A DNA stretch of 64,000 bases from Dasypus novemcinctus. Its lineage: Eukaryota > Chordata > Mammalia > Cingulata > Dasypodidae. The stretch's first letter is position 1. Every line of letters begins with the position of its first letter. Both the position numbers and the translations under genes were made by a program. Where the stretch lies: assembly GCF_030445035.2 (NCBI RefSeq), contig NW_026688628.1, positions 1,116,001 to 1,180,000 of the forward strand, in the 5' to 3' direction. The notes beneath the pieces are model-generated. The model was not told where the DNA came from. It was given only the letters and a program-made list of their open reading frames with translations, and did not search any database. Positions 20,798 to 33,790 of this stretch are shown here, piece after piece.

Positions 20798-21735
20798 ATG
20801 ACGACCAGACAGCAACAAGAAACTATAAGCCAAACCAATAATCAGGAAAACATGACCCAATCCAGTGAACAAACTAAAATTAGGAAGAAGAGCAGAACAT
20901 CAAGCAAGTAATTAAACCTCTCAAAACATTTAATAGGGGCCAATTTAATGAGGTGAAGTAAGAGATAAGAATATGAAGAAAACACTTGGAGAGCATGCAG
21001 GAGAAATTGCAATCATGCAAAAAAAAAAAAGACAACGGATATGATGGGAAGGAACAGCATAATCCAAGAAATCAAAAATACACTCTCAGCAAAAAACAGT
21101 ACATTTGAAGAGGGAGAGGAACTAGTGATGTGGAAGACAGTACATCTGAAATCAAACAGTTAGTAGAATTCATAGATAAAAAGAGAGAAAAAATTCAACA
21201 GGGACTTTGGGACCTGAATGACAATGCAAAATGTGAAAACATATGCATTATAAGCATCCGAGAAAAAAAAGAGAAGGGAAAGGGAACAGAAGGGCTGTTG
21301 GAGGAAATAATGGATAAAAACTTCCCACACCTAGTGAGGTAGATGAACATCCACATCCAGGAAGCACAATGCACCCTAAATAGCATAAATCCCAACAGGC
21401 CTACCCAAAGACATATACTTGTCAAATTATCCAATGCTCAAGACAAAGAGAAAATTCTAAAAGCAGCAAGAGAAAAAAACCACACATACAAAGGAGGCTT
21501 CATAAGATTGAGTGCTGATTTCTAATCTGAAACCATGGAGGCAAGAAGGCAGTCTTACGACATAGTCAAGATACTAAATGAAAAAAAAAATTCCGAAAAA
21601 GAATACTCTTTCCAGCTAAACTAACAATCAAATATGATAGAGAGTTCAAATACTCACAGATAAACAGAAATTAATAGAGTATGCCAACAAGAATCCTGCC
21701 CTTCAAGAAATACTAAAGGAAATTCTATAGGAGGA
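20798..21735 (+). pseudogene. L1 ORF1, copy B, broken
   Basis: ATG at 20798 opens MTTRQQQETISQTNNQENM, homologous to the copy A start. The frame hits a stop after about 37 codons, at a 2-base difference from copy A that copy C shares. Later fragments keep the coiled-coil end and RRM-like region (DSTSEIKQLVEFIDKK, CENICIISIRE, EIMDKNFPHLVR) and HILVKLSNAQDKEKILKAAR. A stop (TAG at about 21340) and frameshifts interrupt them. Confidence 0.75.
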
Positions 21736-21833
21736 AAGAAAAAAACAGGAAGACAGAGTTGGAGGAGAGTGTAAGAACAACTAAAAGACTAAAAAACTGA
21801 ACAAAATATAACAAACACAAATCCAAAGAAAAA

Positions 21834-24800
21834 ATTGCTAATATAAATAATTCCTTGAAAGTGATAACACTGAATGTCAATGAATTAAACTCACCTGTCC
21901 AGAGTCTCAGACTGGAAAATTGGATAAGAAAGTATGATCCATCTATATGTTGTCTACATGGAAAACATCTTAGACCCAGGGATTCAAGGAGGTTGAAAAT
22001 GAATGGCTGGAAAAGAATCTTACAAGCAAATAATAACCAAAAAAGGGCAGGAGTAACTATATTAATATCAGACAAAACAGACTTTAAATGCAAAACATTT
22101 GTGAGAGACAAATATGGACACTACATATTAGTGAAAGGGATAATCATTCAAAAAGAAAGAACAGTTATAAACATTTATGCTCCTAACAAGGGTACCTCCA
22201 AATATCTGAGGCAAACACTGGAGAAACTAAGGGAAGGAATAGATGTCTCTACAATTATAGTGGGGGACTTTAATACACCACTATCAAGCTGAAAATCTGC
22301 AAGGGCCAGAGGCCCAGATTTCACACCAAGATATGGAAATTAAACAGCACACTCTTAGAAATACAGTGGGTCAAAGAGGAAATCTCAAAAGAAATTAATA
22401 ACTGCCTTGAAACTAATGAAAATGATAACACAACATACCAAAACTTATGGGATGCAGCAAAGCAGTACTGAGAGTGAAACTTATAACCATAAATTCATAC
22501 ATCAAAAAAGAAGAAAGAGGAAAAATTGAGGCACTAACTGCACATTTGGAGGAAGTAGGAAAAAAACAACAAAGTAACCCCGCCAGAAGAAGAAAGAAAG
22601 AAATAACAAAGATAAGAGTGAACTAAGTGAAATAGAAAATAAGAAAGCACTTGAAAAGATAAACAAAACCAAGAGATGGGTCTTTGAGAAGATCAATAAA
22701 ATTGACAAACCCTTAGCTAGACTAACAAAGAAAAAAATAGAGAAGATGCAAATACACAAAATAAGAAATAACAAAGGAGATATCACCACTGGCCCCACTG
22801 AAATAAAGACTATCATAGGAGGATACTTTGAAAAACCATATTCCAACAAAAATGACAATTCAGAGGAAATGGACACATTTCTAGAAATACATAACCAGCC
22901 TATATTGATGAAAGAAGAAATTGATGATCTCAACAAACTAATCACAAGTAAAGAGATAGAATCAGTCATTAAAAACCTCCCAACTAAGAGCCCTGGGCCA
23001 AATGGCTTCACAGGTGAATTCTACCAAACTTTCCATAAAGAACTAACACGAATCTTGCTGAAACTCTTCCAAAAATTTGAAACAGAAGAACATTGCATAA
23101 CTCATACTATGATGCCAAAACTACCCTAATATGAAAGCCAAACAAAGACACCACAGGAAAGGAAAATTACAGACCAATCTCTCTAATGAACATAGATGTG
23201 GAAATCCTCAACAAAATACTTACTAATCATATTCAACAGCACCATAAATCAATTATACTCCATGACCAGGTGGAATTCATTCCTGGTGTGCAAGGATTGG
23301 TCACCATAAGAAAATACAGTAATGTAAAAACCACATAAACAGATTGAAGGAAAAAAATCACATGATCATATCTATAGATGCAGAAACAGCATTTGACAAA
23401 ATACAGCACTATTTCTTAATAAAAACACTGCAAAAATTGGAGTAGAGGGAAACTTTCTGAACATAATAAAAGATATATATGAAAACCTCCAGTTAACATC
23501 ATTTACAATTTTGAAATCTGAAAATCTTTCCCTCTAAAATCAGGGACAAGGAAGGAACCCATTATCACCTCTTCTATTTAATATTTGTTAGAAGTACTTG
23601 GGTGAGCATTGAAGCAAGAATCAGACATAAAAGGCATTCAAATTGGAAAGGAAGAAGTCAAAATTTACTCTTTGCAGATGATATGATCCTATACATAGAA
23701 AACCCTGAGAAGTCTACAACGAAACTTCTAAAACTTATATATGAGTTCAGTAATGTTGAAGGTTATAAAATCAATGTGCAAAAATCAGGAGCATGTCTGT
23801 ACACCAATAATGAAAAATGTGAGGAGGCAATCAAGAAAAAAATACCATTTACAATAGTAAATTTAAAAATCAAATACCTAGGATTAAATTTAACTAAAGA
23901 TGTAAAAAATTTATACACAGAAAACTACACAACACTATTCAACGAAACCAAAGAAAACTTAAACAAGAGGAAGAATACTCCCCGTTCATGGATAGGAAGG
24001 CTAAATATTCGTATGATGTCTATCCTACCAAAACTGATCTACACATTCAATACAATCCCAATAAAAATCAACACAGCATTCTTTAAGGAACGAGAAAAAC
24101 TAGCTATGAAATTTATTTGGAAATGAAAGAGGCCACGAATATCCAAAGATATATTGAAAAAGAAAAATGAAATTGGAGGAATCACACTACCTGACTTCAA
24201 AACATAGTAGACTTGTGAAAACAGCATGGTATTGGCACAAGGAGAGGTACACTGATCAATGGAACCAATTTGAAAATTCTGATATAGATCCTCATAGATA
24301 CAGACACATGATATTCTGAAGGCCACCAAACACACTGAAAGGGAATTACCAACTCACACCTTATACAAAAACCAACTCAAGGTGAATCAAAGACCTAAAT
24401 ATAAGAGCCAAGACTATAAGGACCTTAGAAAGCAATGTAGGGAAACATCTACAGGACCTTGTAATAGGAAATGACTTCATGAATTTCACACCCAAAACAC
24501 GAGCAGCAAAAGAACACATAGATAAATGAGATTTCTTCAAAATTAGAGCCTTTTGAGCCTCAAAAGACTTTGTCAAGAAAATGAAAAGAGAGCCTACCCA
24601 ATGGGAAAAAATATTTGGTAACCATGTATATGATAGGAGACTAATATCCTTCAAATATAAAGAACTTCTATATCTCAAAAAATAAAAAGACAACCTACAC
24701 ATCTTAAAAAGTGGCAAGACTTAAACAGACACTTCTCCAAATAAAAAATACAAATGGCTAAAAAGCATATGAAAAATACTCAAAATCACTAGATGTTATG

Positions 24801-25330
24801 GAAACGCAAATCAAAATTACAATGAGATATCATCTTACTCCCATGAGACTGGCAGCTATCAAAAACACAGAGGACTACAAGTGCTGGAGAGGGTGTGGAG
24901 GAATGGGAACACTCAGCCATTGCTGGTGGAAATGCAGAAGGATCCAGCCATTCTGGAGGACAGTTTGGCAGTTTCTCAAAAAACTAGCTGTAGATTTGCC
25001 ATATGACCCAGCAATTCCACTGCTGGGTATATACCCAGTAGAACTGAAAACAAGGACACAAACCGATATATGCACACCAATGTTCATAGCAGCATTGTTC
25101 ACTATTGCCAAAAGTTGGAATCAACCCAAATGCCCACCAACAGATGAATGGATAAATAAATAAATAAAATGTGGTATATCCATACAATGGAATACTACTC
25201 AGCTTTAAGAATGAATACACTACAAACACAAGTGATAACATGGATGAATCTTGAGACCCTTATACTGAGTGAAACAACCCAAGCATTGAAGGACAAATAC
25301 TACATGATCTCAATGATATGAAATAAGTAA
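21834..25330 (+). pseudogene. L1 ORF2, copy B, broken
   Basis: The expected start codon is ATT at 21834-21836 where copy A has ATG. The endonuclease N-terminal half (KVITLNVNELNSP, CCLHGKHLRPRD, ending [10 protein letters not shown]) runs to about 22290. The usual catalytic Glu block QETHL reads HGKHL here, so this copy lost it. An internal deletion at about 22284 joins directly to the region before the RT (GPNGFTGEFYQTFHKEL near 22990). The RT catalytic FADD is kept at 23671-23682 and the C-terminal Cys-rich block CWRGCGGMGTLSHCWWKC at about 24880-24935. Confidence 0.8.
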
Positions 25331-26359
25331 GCCAAGCTGCCTCAGAGAGCTAGAAACTGGATGATAGGTTTAAAGAATATTGGGGGGTAGAGGAAAGATG
25401 TAAGCTGGCACCTACATGGGAGAAATCTATATAAGCACAAAGAAGGGGTAAAATGGGACATAGGGCTAAATTTGGGTAGGGCTTTGTGGACTTGAGGGGG
25501 GCTAGCAATGGGAGGATGGGTAATATTGCCCAAGAAATTAGGAGGACGGTGGGGGAACATAGGAACATAGGAGATTCTCAGGTATTTGGTTGAGAATACA
25601 ATGCTGAGAAAACTTTTTCAAAAATATAAGGAAAGTTACCTATTTAAGATGCTCAAAGGTAATAATCTGATGCAGAACAGGCTTCTAGGGAGTGTGTGAG
25701 TGCTCATTTTGCCATAGCGGGTTATATAATTGGATAGAGACCCATATAATGAGAGCAAAGTTATACCCATTTCCTGGGGAGGACTGATGTTCTCAATTAG
25801 AGGAAATTGTATCTCTTGAGAGAAATGGTGGCACCCAATGTATTAGGGCAGTTGACCATGTCAAGCCCTCAACACTGTTACAAGTATCTCTGTACATGGC
25901 CCTTCAAGCAGTGAAGATTGGCTGTCACTGTGGGCCCTGATGGGAGGGGGAAAGAAGTATTGAATAGATGGAACCAATATAACTGTGTGGGCAATAGAAG
26001 TGTTCCACAAGGTTTTGCAAGGATGGATATAAGACATGTTAAATTACACCAAAAATGTATAGGGGCTGATAGGCTAAAATGTAAATCATAATGTAAAACA
26101 TAAGATAACTAAAAATTTAGAAAATTGTATAGTCTAAAATATAAACCACAATGTAAACAGAAGTGTTACCCTGTTTGAAAGCTATTGTGTCAATATCTGT
26201 ACATCAGTTTCAGTAAATATAGTATGAATATGTAAAAAAATTATTGCTGTGGAAGGGAAAAGAGTTTAATGTTGGATATGTGAGAGTACTGTATATTGTA
26301 TATGTGAATTACAGTGCCCTAAAACTTTTGTGAAGGTAAGCTTAATAATTAGGAAATAA

Positions 26360-28265
26360 AAGAAAAAAAAGGACATAGTGAGGAAAAGACGGAAGAAGTT
26401 GCCTTGCCAATGTGCATACAGGGCAACATTTATTGCAGTAATGGAAGACAGAGCATCAAAAACAAAGCTTTGAATTTTTTAATTTTTTGATTCCCCAATT
26501 TATTTGTACGTTATTTTTTCTAAATTAATATGTATTCTGTATCTAACCTTTACACTCATCACTATGTTCCTTTTTACTATTAATGGATCTGGCAATATAT
26601 TGGACTTCATTTTTGAAGAAGTTTTGGATCACAGAGAAGCTCAACAATGGCAGGGTAGGAATACTGGTGTGGGATGTTATGGACAGGTGATGCACGTTTG
26701 GGAGGGAGTTTTCTAGGGCATATATCCAGGGTACATAAAAATGTTTGGATATTTTCATAATGCTTACAATTAAAAACAACTAAGGGAGTGCTGAGTTCCT
26801 AGCCAGGGGAGCTCTATCACAATCCTGAAACGAACAGTAACAATCCCCCAAGTGCAATGGCAAAGACCAAAACAGAAGGAAGGTCCAACAATGAGCCCTT
26901 GAAACTAACAACTATGCTCTTAAGCCTGTGCTCCTGAAATAAAAACAAGGCCTAGAGCTGCAGGGTGCCTAAGAGTTACCTCCTGAGAGCCTCCGTGTTG
27001 CTGCAATGTGGCCAGTCTCAAAGCCAAACTCAGCACGTAAATGTATGTCTTCCCCCCAGCGTGGGAAATGACTCCTGGGGGATGAGCCTTCCTGGCACCG
27101 AGGGATTACTACCAAGTACCAGCTGATGATGTAACTAGAAAATGACCTTGAATAAAAGGGTCAACTCAGACCAGCAGAATATCTCAGTCTACATAGAACA
27201 CCAGGAGTTAAAATGTTTTTTGACCTGAATAAAAGGGGAAAATGGAAAGGACAAATGAGTTTATATGGCTTTGAGTCTCCAAAATAGCTGAGAGCTTATT
27301 AGAGGGGTTGCCCTTACGCACACCTCAGCAGAGTCCCAGAGACAGATAAAGTAGATACAACCCCAGGTATTGGTTCTTCTGAGGGCTACAGAGACCCACA
27401 GGTTTTATGGTAATGGAAGATGGAGTTCAGTGCCATGTCAGATGGCCCTACTTTGGAGTTTGTGTTTCTGTGTGATGGAGCTGACCTCAGATGTGTTCTT
27501 TGTCCACAATCCTCTCCTGTTGCTTTTACTGGATCTGTAGTTGGTGCTAGGGTTTAGTGTATACCCAGAGGACCTGAATCTCTGGACAGATGATCTGATA
27601 GCCAGGCCCTGAGCTCCAACAGACTTGCAACCCCTGTACTCTGGTTTATTGGACTTACCCCACTCAGAGAACATGAAGGTCAAGAAGGTCAACCACCACA
27701 CCAGGAAGCCAAGAGAGCCTACAACTGAAAGCAGAAGTGCATCTGGCATCTATGTGGAATCTAAGCCCCCTCTTGATATGGATGTGGAGTGGACACAACC
27801 GTTCTAAGGTTCACAGGATGGAGGAATAGAGTATGGATTAGAGTGGACTTACTGATATTCTATTCATGAACTATTGTGATTAGTAATCGAAGAAAATATG
27901 GCATTGGTGTGGAGAAAGTGGCCATGGTGGCTTCTGGGGGTAGGGAGTGGAGGAAATGAGATGTGGGGGCGATTTTTGGGCTTGGAGTTGTCCTGGATGG
28001 TGCTGCAGGGACAGTTACCAGACATTGTATGTCCTCCCATTGCCCACTGGGTGGAATGTGGGAGTGTGCGCTATGGTGTGGACCACTGACCATGAGGTGC
28101 AGTGGTGCTCAGAGATGTATTCATCAAATGCAATGAATGTCTCATGATGATGGAGGAGATTGTTGTTATGGGGGGAGGAGTGTGGTGAGGGTGTGGGGGG
28201 TATATGGAGACCTCATATAGAGGGGTATATGAGGACCTGATATAAAGAAAACAAAAATGAAAATT
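26360..28265 (+). other. L1 copy B 3' UTR part 2
   Basis: Starts after an A-rich stretch (AAAGAAAAAAAAGGACATAG) and carries the block order shared by copies A, C and others: GCCTTGCCAATG, GGACTTCATTTTTGAAGAAG, GCGTGGGAAATGACTCC, CACCACACCAGGAAGCC, then the G-rich tract near 28165-28200. Confidence 0.7.
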
Positions 28266-29028
28266 TTTATAATTTTTTTTAAGGTTTTGCCTTTTATCAC
28301 TCTAATAGGTGTTGTCTAGTATATATAGTGGCAAGGCAATCTCTTTCATTTCTTCCTCAGTGTCTTGCCTTTTTTATTTTTCATTACATCTTCAAAAAAT
28401 TTTAAGGTCACAGTAAAATCATGCACAGAATATAGGTATCTCCCATATACCCAACATCATCCCTCTTCCTCACCAATGATGTTTTTACATGTGGATGTTA
28501 CATTTGCTACAACTGATGTACAAATATTGGATAGCTACCAAACATGCTCAGTAGTACACAATATGGTTTACAATTTAGACCATACGCTTTTATAAATTTT
28601 TGTTGAAATTTATCATGGCCTGTATCCATCATTGAAAGATCATACAGAACACTTCCATGTACCCCCATTTACCCCCTCTTCCATCTATTTTCTCTCTCTC
28701 TCCCTCTCCTTGGGGCCCACATTGGCAACCAAGCTTCATTGCTTGAAGGACAAGATTCATAGATACTTGCAACAATGCTGAGGGCTTGACAAACTGGTCT
28801 ATCCTCTCCCATTAGGAGCAAGCCTTGCTCTTGAGAGATACTCTCCCCTCTATTTGAGAACATCTAAGTGTCCTCTCCGTTATCGGTGTACAACAATTCT
28901 TGCTCATTGTATTGCTCTACACTCACGAATATAACACACTGGGTCAGTTGGTCCATGGAATTGTGGGTATGTTCGGTGTGGAAAGGTGAACACGCAGGAT
29001 TGATGTGTGCGTGGTTGAAATTATAATG
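28266..29028 (-). mobile_element. L1 3' UTR piece, antisense, possibly half of a 5'-inverted insertion
   Basis: T-rich start at about 28262-28280, then antisense 3' UTR sequence to about 28880 (GGCAACCAAGCTTCATTGC, GATACTTGCAACAATGCTGA, TTGCTCTTGAGAGATAC). From about 28990 the match switches to sense (GTGGTTGAAATTATAATG). The sense part resumes at 31213-31320 across the later insertion. Confidence 0.55.
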
Positions 29029-29041
29029 TTGAGAAAACACT
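29029..29041 (+). repeat. Left target site duplication, 13 bp
   Basis: TTGAGAAAACACT, identical to 31200-31212, brackets the antisense L1 insertion. Confidence 0.85.
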
Positions 29042-31199
29042 TTTTTTTTTCACTATAATCCTGATTCTGCATCTTTATTTTATTTCCACTTTTTTGGTCT
29101 TTATTCATTTTTTTAATATTACATTCAAAAAATACGAGGTCCCCATATATCCCCTACTCCCCTCACCCCACTACTCCCCCCATAGCAACATTCTCCTCCA
29201 TCATCATGACACGTTCATTGCATTTGGTGAATACATGTCTGAGCATCACTGCACCTCATGGTGAATGGTCCACATCATAGCCCACACTCTCCCATGTTCC
29301 ATCCAGTGGGCCATGGGAGGGCCTACAATGTCCACTAATTGTCCCTGCAGCACCACCCAGGACAACTCCAAGTCCCCAAAAACGCCTCCACAGCTCATCT
29401 CTTCATCCCATTCCCCACACCCAGCAGCCACCATGGCCAATTTCTCCACACCAATGCCACATTTTCTTTGATTACTAATCACAATAGTTCATGAGTAGAA
29501 TATCAGTAAGTCCACTCTAATCCATATTCTATTCCTCCATCCTGTGTACCTTGGATTGGTTGTGTCCATTCCACATCTATGTCAACAGGGGGCTTAGATT
29601 CCACATGGATGCTGGATGCAATTCTCCTGCTTTCAGTTGTAGGCACTCTTGACTCCATGGTGTGGTGGTTGACCTTCTTCAACTCCATGTTCTCTGAGTG
29701 GGGTAAGTCCAATAAACCAGTGTAGGAGCTGAAGTCTGTTGAGGCTCAGGGCCTGGCTATCATATGGTCAGTCCAGAGATTCAGATCCCCTGGGTATATA
29801 TTAATCCCCATCACCAACTACAATTCTGGTAAAGTAACAGGAAAGACTTGTGAAAAGTGATCACATCTGAGTCCAGCTCCATCACACAGAAACACAAACT
29901 CCAAAGAAGGGCCAACTGACATGGCACTGAACTCCATCTGTCATGACCATAAAACCTGTGGGTCTCTGTAACCCTCAGAAGAACAAATACCTGGGGTTCT
30001 ATGTACTTTATCTGTCTCTAAGACTCTGCTGAGTTGTGCATAAGGGCAACTCCTCTGATAAACTCCCAGCTCTTTTTTGGACTCATAGCCATATAAACTC
30101 ATTTGCCCTTTCCACTTGCCCCTTGATTTAGGTAAAAAGCATTTTTAACTCCTGTTATTATATGTAGACAGAGATATTCTGCTGGTCTGAGTTGAACCTT
30201 TTATTCAAGGTCATTTTCTAGTTACATCATCAGCTGGTACTTGGTATTAATCCCTCGGCACCAGGGAGGCTTATCCCTCGGATTCATGTCCCATGCTGGG
30301 GGGAAGACAACAAATTTACATGCTGAGTTTGGCTTCAAGACTGGCCATATTTGCGTAACACGGAGGCTCTCAGGAGGTAACTTTTAGGCACATTGCTGCT
30401 CTAGCCCTTGTTCTTATTTCAGGTTCACAGGCTCACAAGCATAGTCATTAGTATCAGGGGCTCATTGTTGGACCTTCATTCTTATTTGTCTTTGTTGTTG
30501 CACTTGGGGGATTGTTGCTATTCCTTTAGGGACTGTGATAGAGCTTCCCTGGCTAGGAACTCAGCACTCCCTCAGTTGTTTTTAATTGTTTCCACTATGA
30601 AAATATCCAAACATTTTTATGTACCTTGGATATATGCCCTGTAGAACTCCCTGTCAACCATGTGTCCCCTGTCAATAACATCCCACACCAGTATTCCTCC
30701 CCTGCCATTGTTGAACCTCTCTGTGATCCAAAACTTCCTGAAAAGTGAAGCCCAATATATTGCCAGGTTCCCTTAATAGTAAAATGGAATATAACGATGA
30801 GTTTAAAGGTTAGATATACAGTACATATTAATTTGGAAAAATTCAACATCCTATCTTTTCCTTTTCTTTTTTCTAATTATTAAGCTTATCTTCACAAGAG
30901 TTTTAGATCACAGTAATTCATATATACAATATACAGTAATCCCACATATCCAACATAATATCTTTTCCCTTCCACAGCAGTAATCTTTGAACATTCATAC
31001 CATATTTACTAAAACTGATGTACAGATATGAGACAATAGCTTTCAAATAAGGTAACATTTGTGTTTACATTGTGGTTGATATTTTAGACTATACAATTTT
31101 CTAAATTTTTAGTTATCTTATGTTTTACATTATGATTTATATTTAGCCTATCAGCCCCTATATATTTTTTGTGTAATTTTAAATGTCTTATATCCATCC
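29042..31199 (-). mobile_element. 5'-truncated L1 insertion with perfect 13-bp target duplication
   Basis: Antisense L1 3' end: poly(T) 29041-29050, a ~49-bp extra segment (29051-29099), L1 3' terminus from about 29100, 3' UTR part 2 to about 30855, the seam, then about 340 bp of part 1, truncated at 31199. Contains no ORF. Target duplication, tail and truncation are the marks of target-primed reverse transcription. Confidence 0.85.
29051..29099 (-). other. Probable L1 3' transduction segment
   Basis: Lies between the L1 3' end (its own AATAAA at 29100-29105, minus strand) and the terminal poly(A). On the minus strand it contains AAATAAAATAAAG about 23 bases before the tail, the normal spacing for polyadenylation. 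The segment is absent from the other L1 ends here. Confidence 0.6.
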
Positions 31200-31212
31200 T
31201 TGAGAAAACACT
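31200..31212 (+). repeat. Right target site duplication, 13 bp
   Basis: TTGAGAAAACACT, identical to 29029-29041. Confidence 0.85.
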
Positions 31213-31320
31213 GTTGATGATATAATAAGGAAGGCTTACTGTTTTAGGGTATTGGATGGTGGACATCTGGCACAAGGTGCACCAGGGGCAGGCTTCTAAG
31301 GATTGTGTGAGTGCTCATTT
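31213..31320 (+). mobile_element. Continuation of the interrupted L1 3' UTR piece, sense
   Basis: Resumes the sense L1 3' UTR broken at 29028 and ends after GGCTTCTAAGGATTGTGTGAG and TGCTCATTTC. Confidence 0.55.
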
Positions 31321-32620
31321 CTTGGCTTTTTAAAACTGTGAACAGTTTGTTAGGAAACACAGTACCTTTGTCTTCTCTTCATTCCCAGAATGTACTTTAG
31401 GATTTACCATACAGTATTGCTGAATAAATATTGTTGAATGACTGAGAAACCAGATGGTTGTGTGGGTTGAACAGATATTGCTAATTATGGGGGAGAAAGG
31501 AGAAGCAGTGAGACAAGAGGAAATTCACTTGTGAGTGGGTGTCTCCATTCATGACAGCCAACTCCAGAGGAGAAAAATTGGGAAATAAGATAGTTTAGTG
31601 TATTCAGAATCTTTCTCCAGAAGCAACAAGAGGGAAATCAGTATGGGAAACCTTACAGGACTAGAGCCCACACCTTAATAAGGGTGACCTCCTCCTGGGA
31701 GGTAGGTGTCCACAGGGATAAGAGATGAACATGGAGCTCCAAAGCGGTCACAAGGGACTAAACTGGTGCAAATTTGCATTGTGTTTTCCTTTCTTATCTC
31801 CAGAGAAATAATTATCTCAGGGAGATTGAGACAAAAGAATACTTCATTAATGTGGTTCATGGGAATGGAATCCCTAATTGCTCAGATACTCTATGTGCTT
31901 CTCCTTCACTGTATCAAAGAAAACACAATTTGTCTTCTACAGACCCTATGACTCATTCCATCTCACTTCATTTCTTGGGAACAGAGTTTCCAACTTCATT
32001 CATCTGTCAAGGAAGAACCTGCATTGGTGAACTTAGACCCTGACTTGATAATTTCAGAGCGACTTACAGAATCTTCACAGGTACTGGGGGAATATATTTT
32101 TGACTCCATGGACACCTTTTATTGGTAGAAGCTTTAAGGAAATCAGCAGATTATGACCACAGAGAAAACTTAAAACACAAAGTTCTGTCTTATTAAAAAG
32201 CCTGAGTGAAAATAGCAGATAAACTAAAATAGATTTTTTTTCCCAATCTGCTTCCTCTGATCTCTTACTCTTGGGTCTTCCCTCTCTCAGAAGCATTGTT
32301 TCCTTGTTTCACTCATTCTTCTTTCTCTATACTTGTAGAAATTATCTGTTTACCTGTGTTTATTCATTTTTTTTCTTTTAGTCATTCAATATATGTGGCT
32401 CTGGAATTCTGGTGAAGTGGATCAGAAATTACCGACTCATCCTGGGGAGGTTAGTAAAGGCATCACAAGGGAGATTTTAATTGCAATAAGGCTTGAAGGA
32501 GGATTTAGAGTAATTTCAGAAGGAGAAAAGGCTAGAAGTACATGAAGAAGAGATGACATGGACACAAATATGGAGTCAATAATTATATGGTGTGGTGAGG
32601 TTTTAAAATAGTTCTTTTTA
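31321..32620 (+). repeat. Diverged duplicated segment, copy 1
   Basis: Matches 48660-49960 in order over most of its length, e.g. ACCATACAGTATTGCTGAAT vs ACCATACAGTATTGTTGAAT, TTTAGTGTATTCAGAATCTT vs TTTAGTGTACCCAGAATCTT, and CTTGAAGGAGGATTTAGAGT vs CTTGAAGGAGGAATTGGAAT. Copy 1 has an extra piece (about 31880-32290) missing from copy 2. No exon recognised inside. Confidence 0.7.
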
Positions 32621-32827
32621 AAAAAGAAATCAACTTTATTGATACATATTAAAAAGCATACAATTCCTGTGACATGTAAAATTTGTTGTATTTGCCTTAA
32701 TGACATAACTGTGCATTTATTACTTCAGTCATTATTAGAGTATGTTCACTGAGAGGTAAAGATTTTTATTGTTTGTTTTTATAAATTCGCTATGAGATTT
32801 CTTTAGCAAAAATTATTATGGTCTTCT
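32621..32827 (-). mobile_element. Old L1 3' UTR-like fragment, antisense
   Basis: AACTTTATTGATACATATT and AAAGCATACAATTCCTG resemble the antisense 3' ends of old mammalian L1s. Subfamily not assigned. Confidence 0.4.
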
Positions 32828-33415
32828 TTTTTTAAGATACATAGATCACACTAAATTTTACATTTTAAAATATGACATTCCCATATACCCCACTCCCTAA
32901 ATTCCCCATCCTCCCACATTAACAACCTTTCATCAGTGTGGCACATTCCTTTTATTTAATGAATATATTTTGGATCATTGCTACAAAGCTTGGATTATTG
33001 TTTACATGTTGGTTTACACTCTCTTCCAGTCCATTCAGTGTGATATGATAGGATATATAATATCCTGCATCTGTCCATGAGATATATTTCAGGACAACTC
33101 CAAGTCCCCAAAAAAGCCACCACATCACACCCTCTTCTTCCCTCTCCCTGCACTCAACCACTCCAGTGGTCACTGTCTCCATGACAGTGACACAATTTCT
33201 TCCATTGCTAGAATCACAATAAGTCTATAGTAGAATACCACTAAGCCCACTCTAATTCTTATTTTATTCCTCTATCTTGAGGATCTTGGGATGGTGATGA
33301 CCACTCCACCTCTAAATCAAGAGGGGCCTTAGATCCCACATGTCTGATGAATGGAATTCTGCTTGCAGTTGTGGACTCTCTCTGTTCCCTGGTGTGGTGG
33401 TTGACCAACATTTTG
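32828..33415 (-). mobile_element. L1 3' UTR part 2, antisense, 5'-truncated
   Basis: T-rich start, ATACATAGATCACAC, CCCATATACCCCACTCCC, GTGTGGCACATTCC, then CAGGACAACTCCAAGTCCCC and CTGGTGTGGTGGTTGACC, in the order of the other copies. Confidence 0.75.
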
Positions 33416-33790
33416 TTTGCTTTCAGATTTGGAGTTTAAAAATATAGCTGCTGTAAACGTTCATGTGTGGACTTTTGTGTGGACTCTAATTTTCATATCA
33501 TATATATATATATATGAAATGGTTTGTGTATATATATACCTAAAAGCAAAACTGCTGGATTGTATGGTAAGACAATGTTTAGTTTTAAAAGAAACTGTCT
33601 TCTGGATGAACCATTTTGTGTTCTCACTAGCAGTGAATGAGAGATGTATTGCTCCATATACTCAACAGCAATTGGTATTCTCAGTTTTTAGGTTTTTATC
33701 TCTTCTAATAAACATGTGGTCATATATTATTGTGTTCATAGTCTTCCAAGTCCCTAATGACAGATGATGTTTAATTTTTAAAAGAGTTTT
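33416..33790 (-). mobile_element. Old L1 ORF2 C-terminal fragment, antisense
   Basis: Matches the antisense ORF2 end in outline (ATTTGGAG...AAATATAGCTGCTGTAAAC, ACTGCTGGATTGTATGGTAAG, CTCACTAGCAGTGAATGAG). A TA-rich microsatellite lies at 33500-33535. Too decayed to read as protein. Confidence 0.55.

Larger units (their letters stand above)
19040..28265 (+). mobile_element. L1 copy B, near full-length, sense
   Basis: 5' UTR from about 19040 (GGGGCAAGATGGCATCTGAG), polypyrimidine tract 20035-20175, ORF1 remnant from 20798, ORF2 remnant from 21834, 3' UTR part 1 (25335-26360), A-rich seam (26350-26375) and part 2 to about 28265. No clear target duplication seen; the right edge abuts another, oppositely oriented L1 piece. 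Confidence 0.8.

Noticed and set aside
26360..28265. 3' UTR part 2 as an independent transposon family
   Set aside because: The 13-bp duplication of copy C encloses part 1 and part 2 together, and the 29042-31199 insertion also spans both, so they move as one L1 unit.
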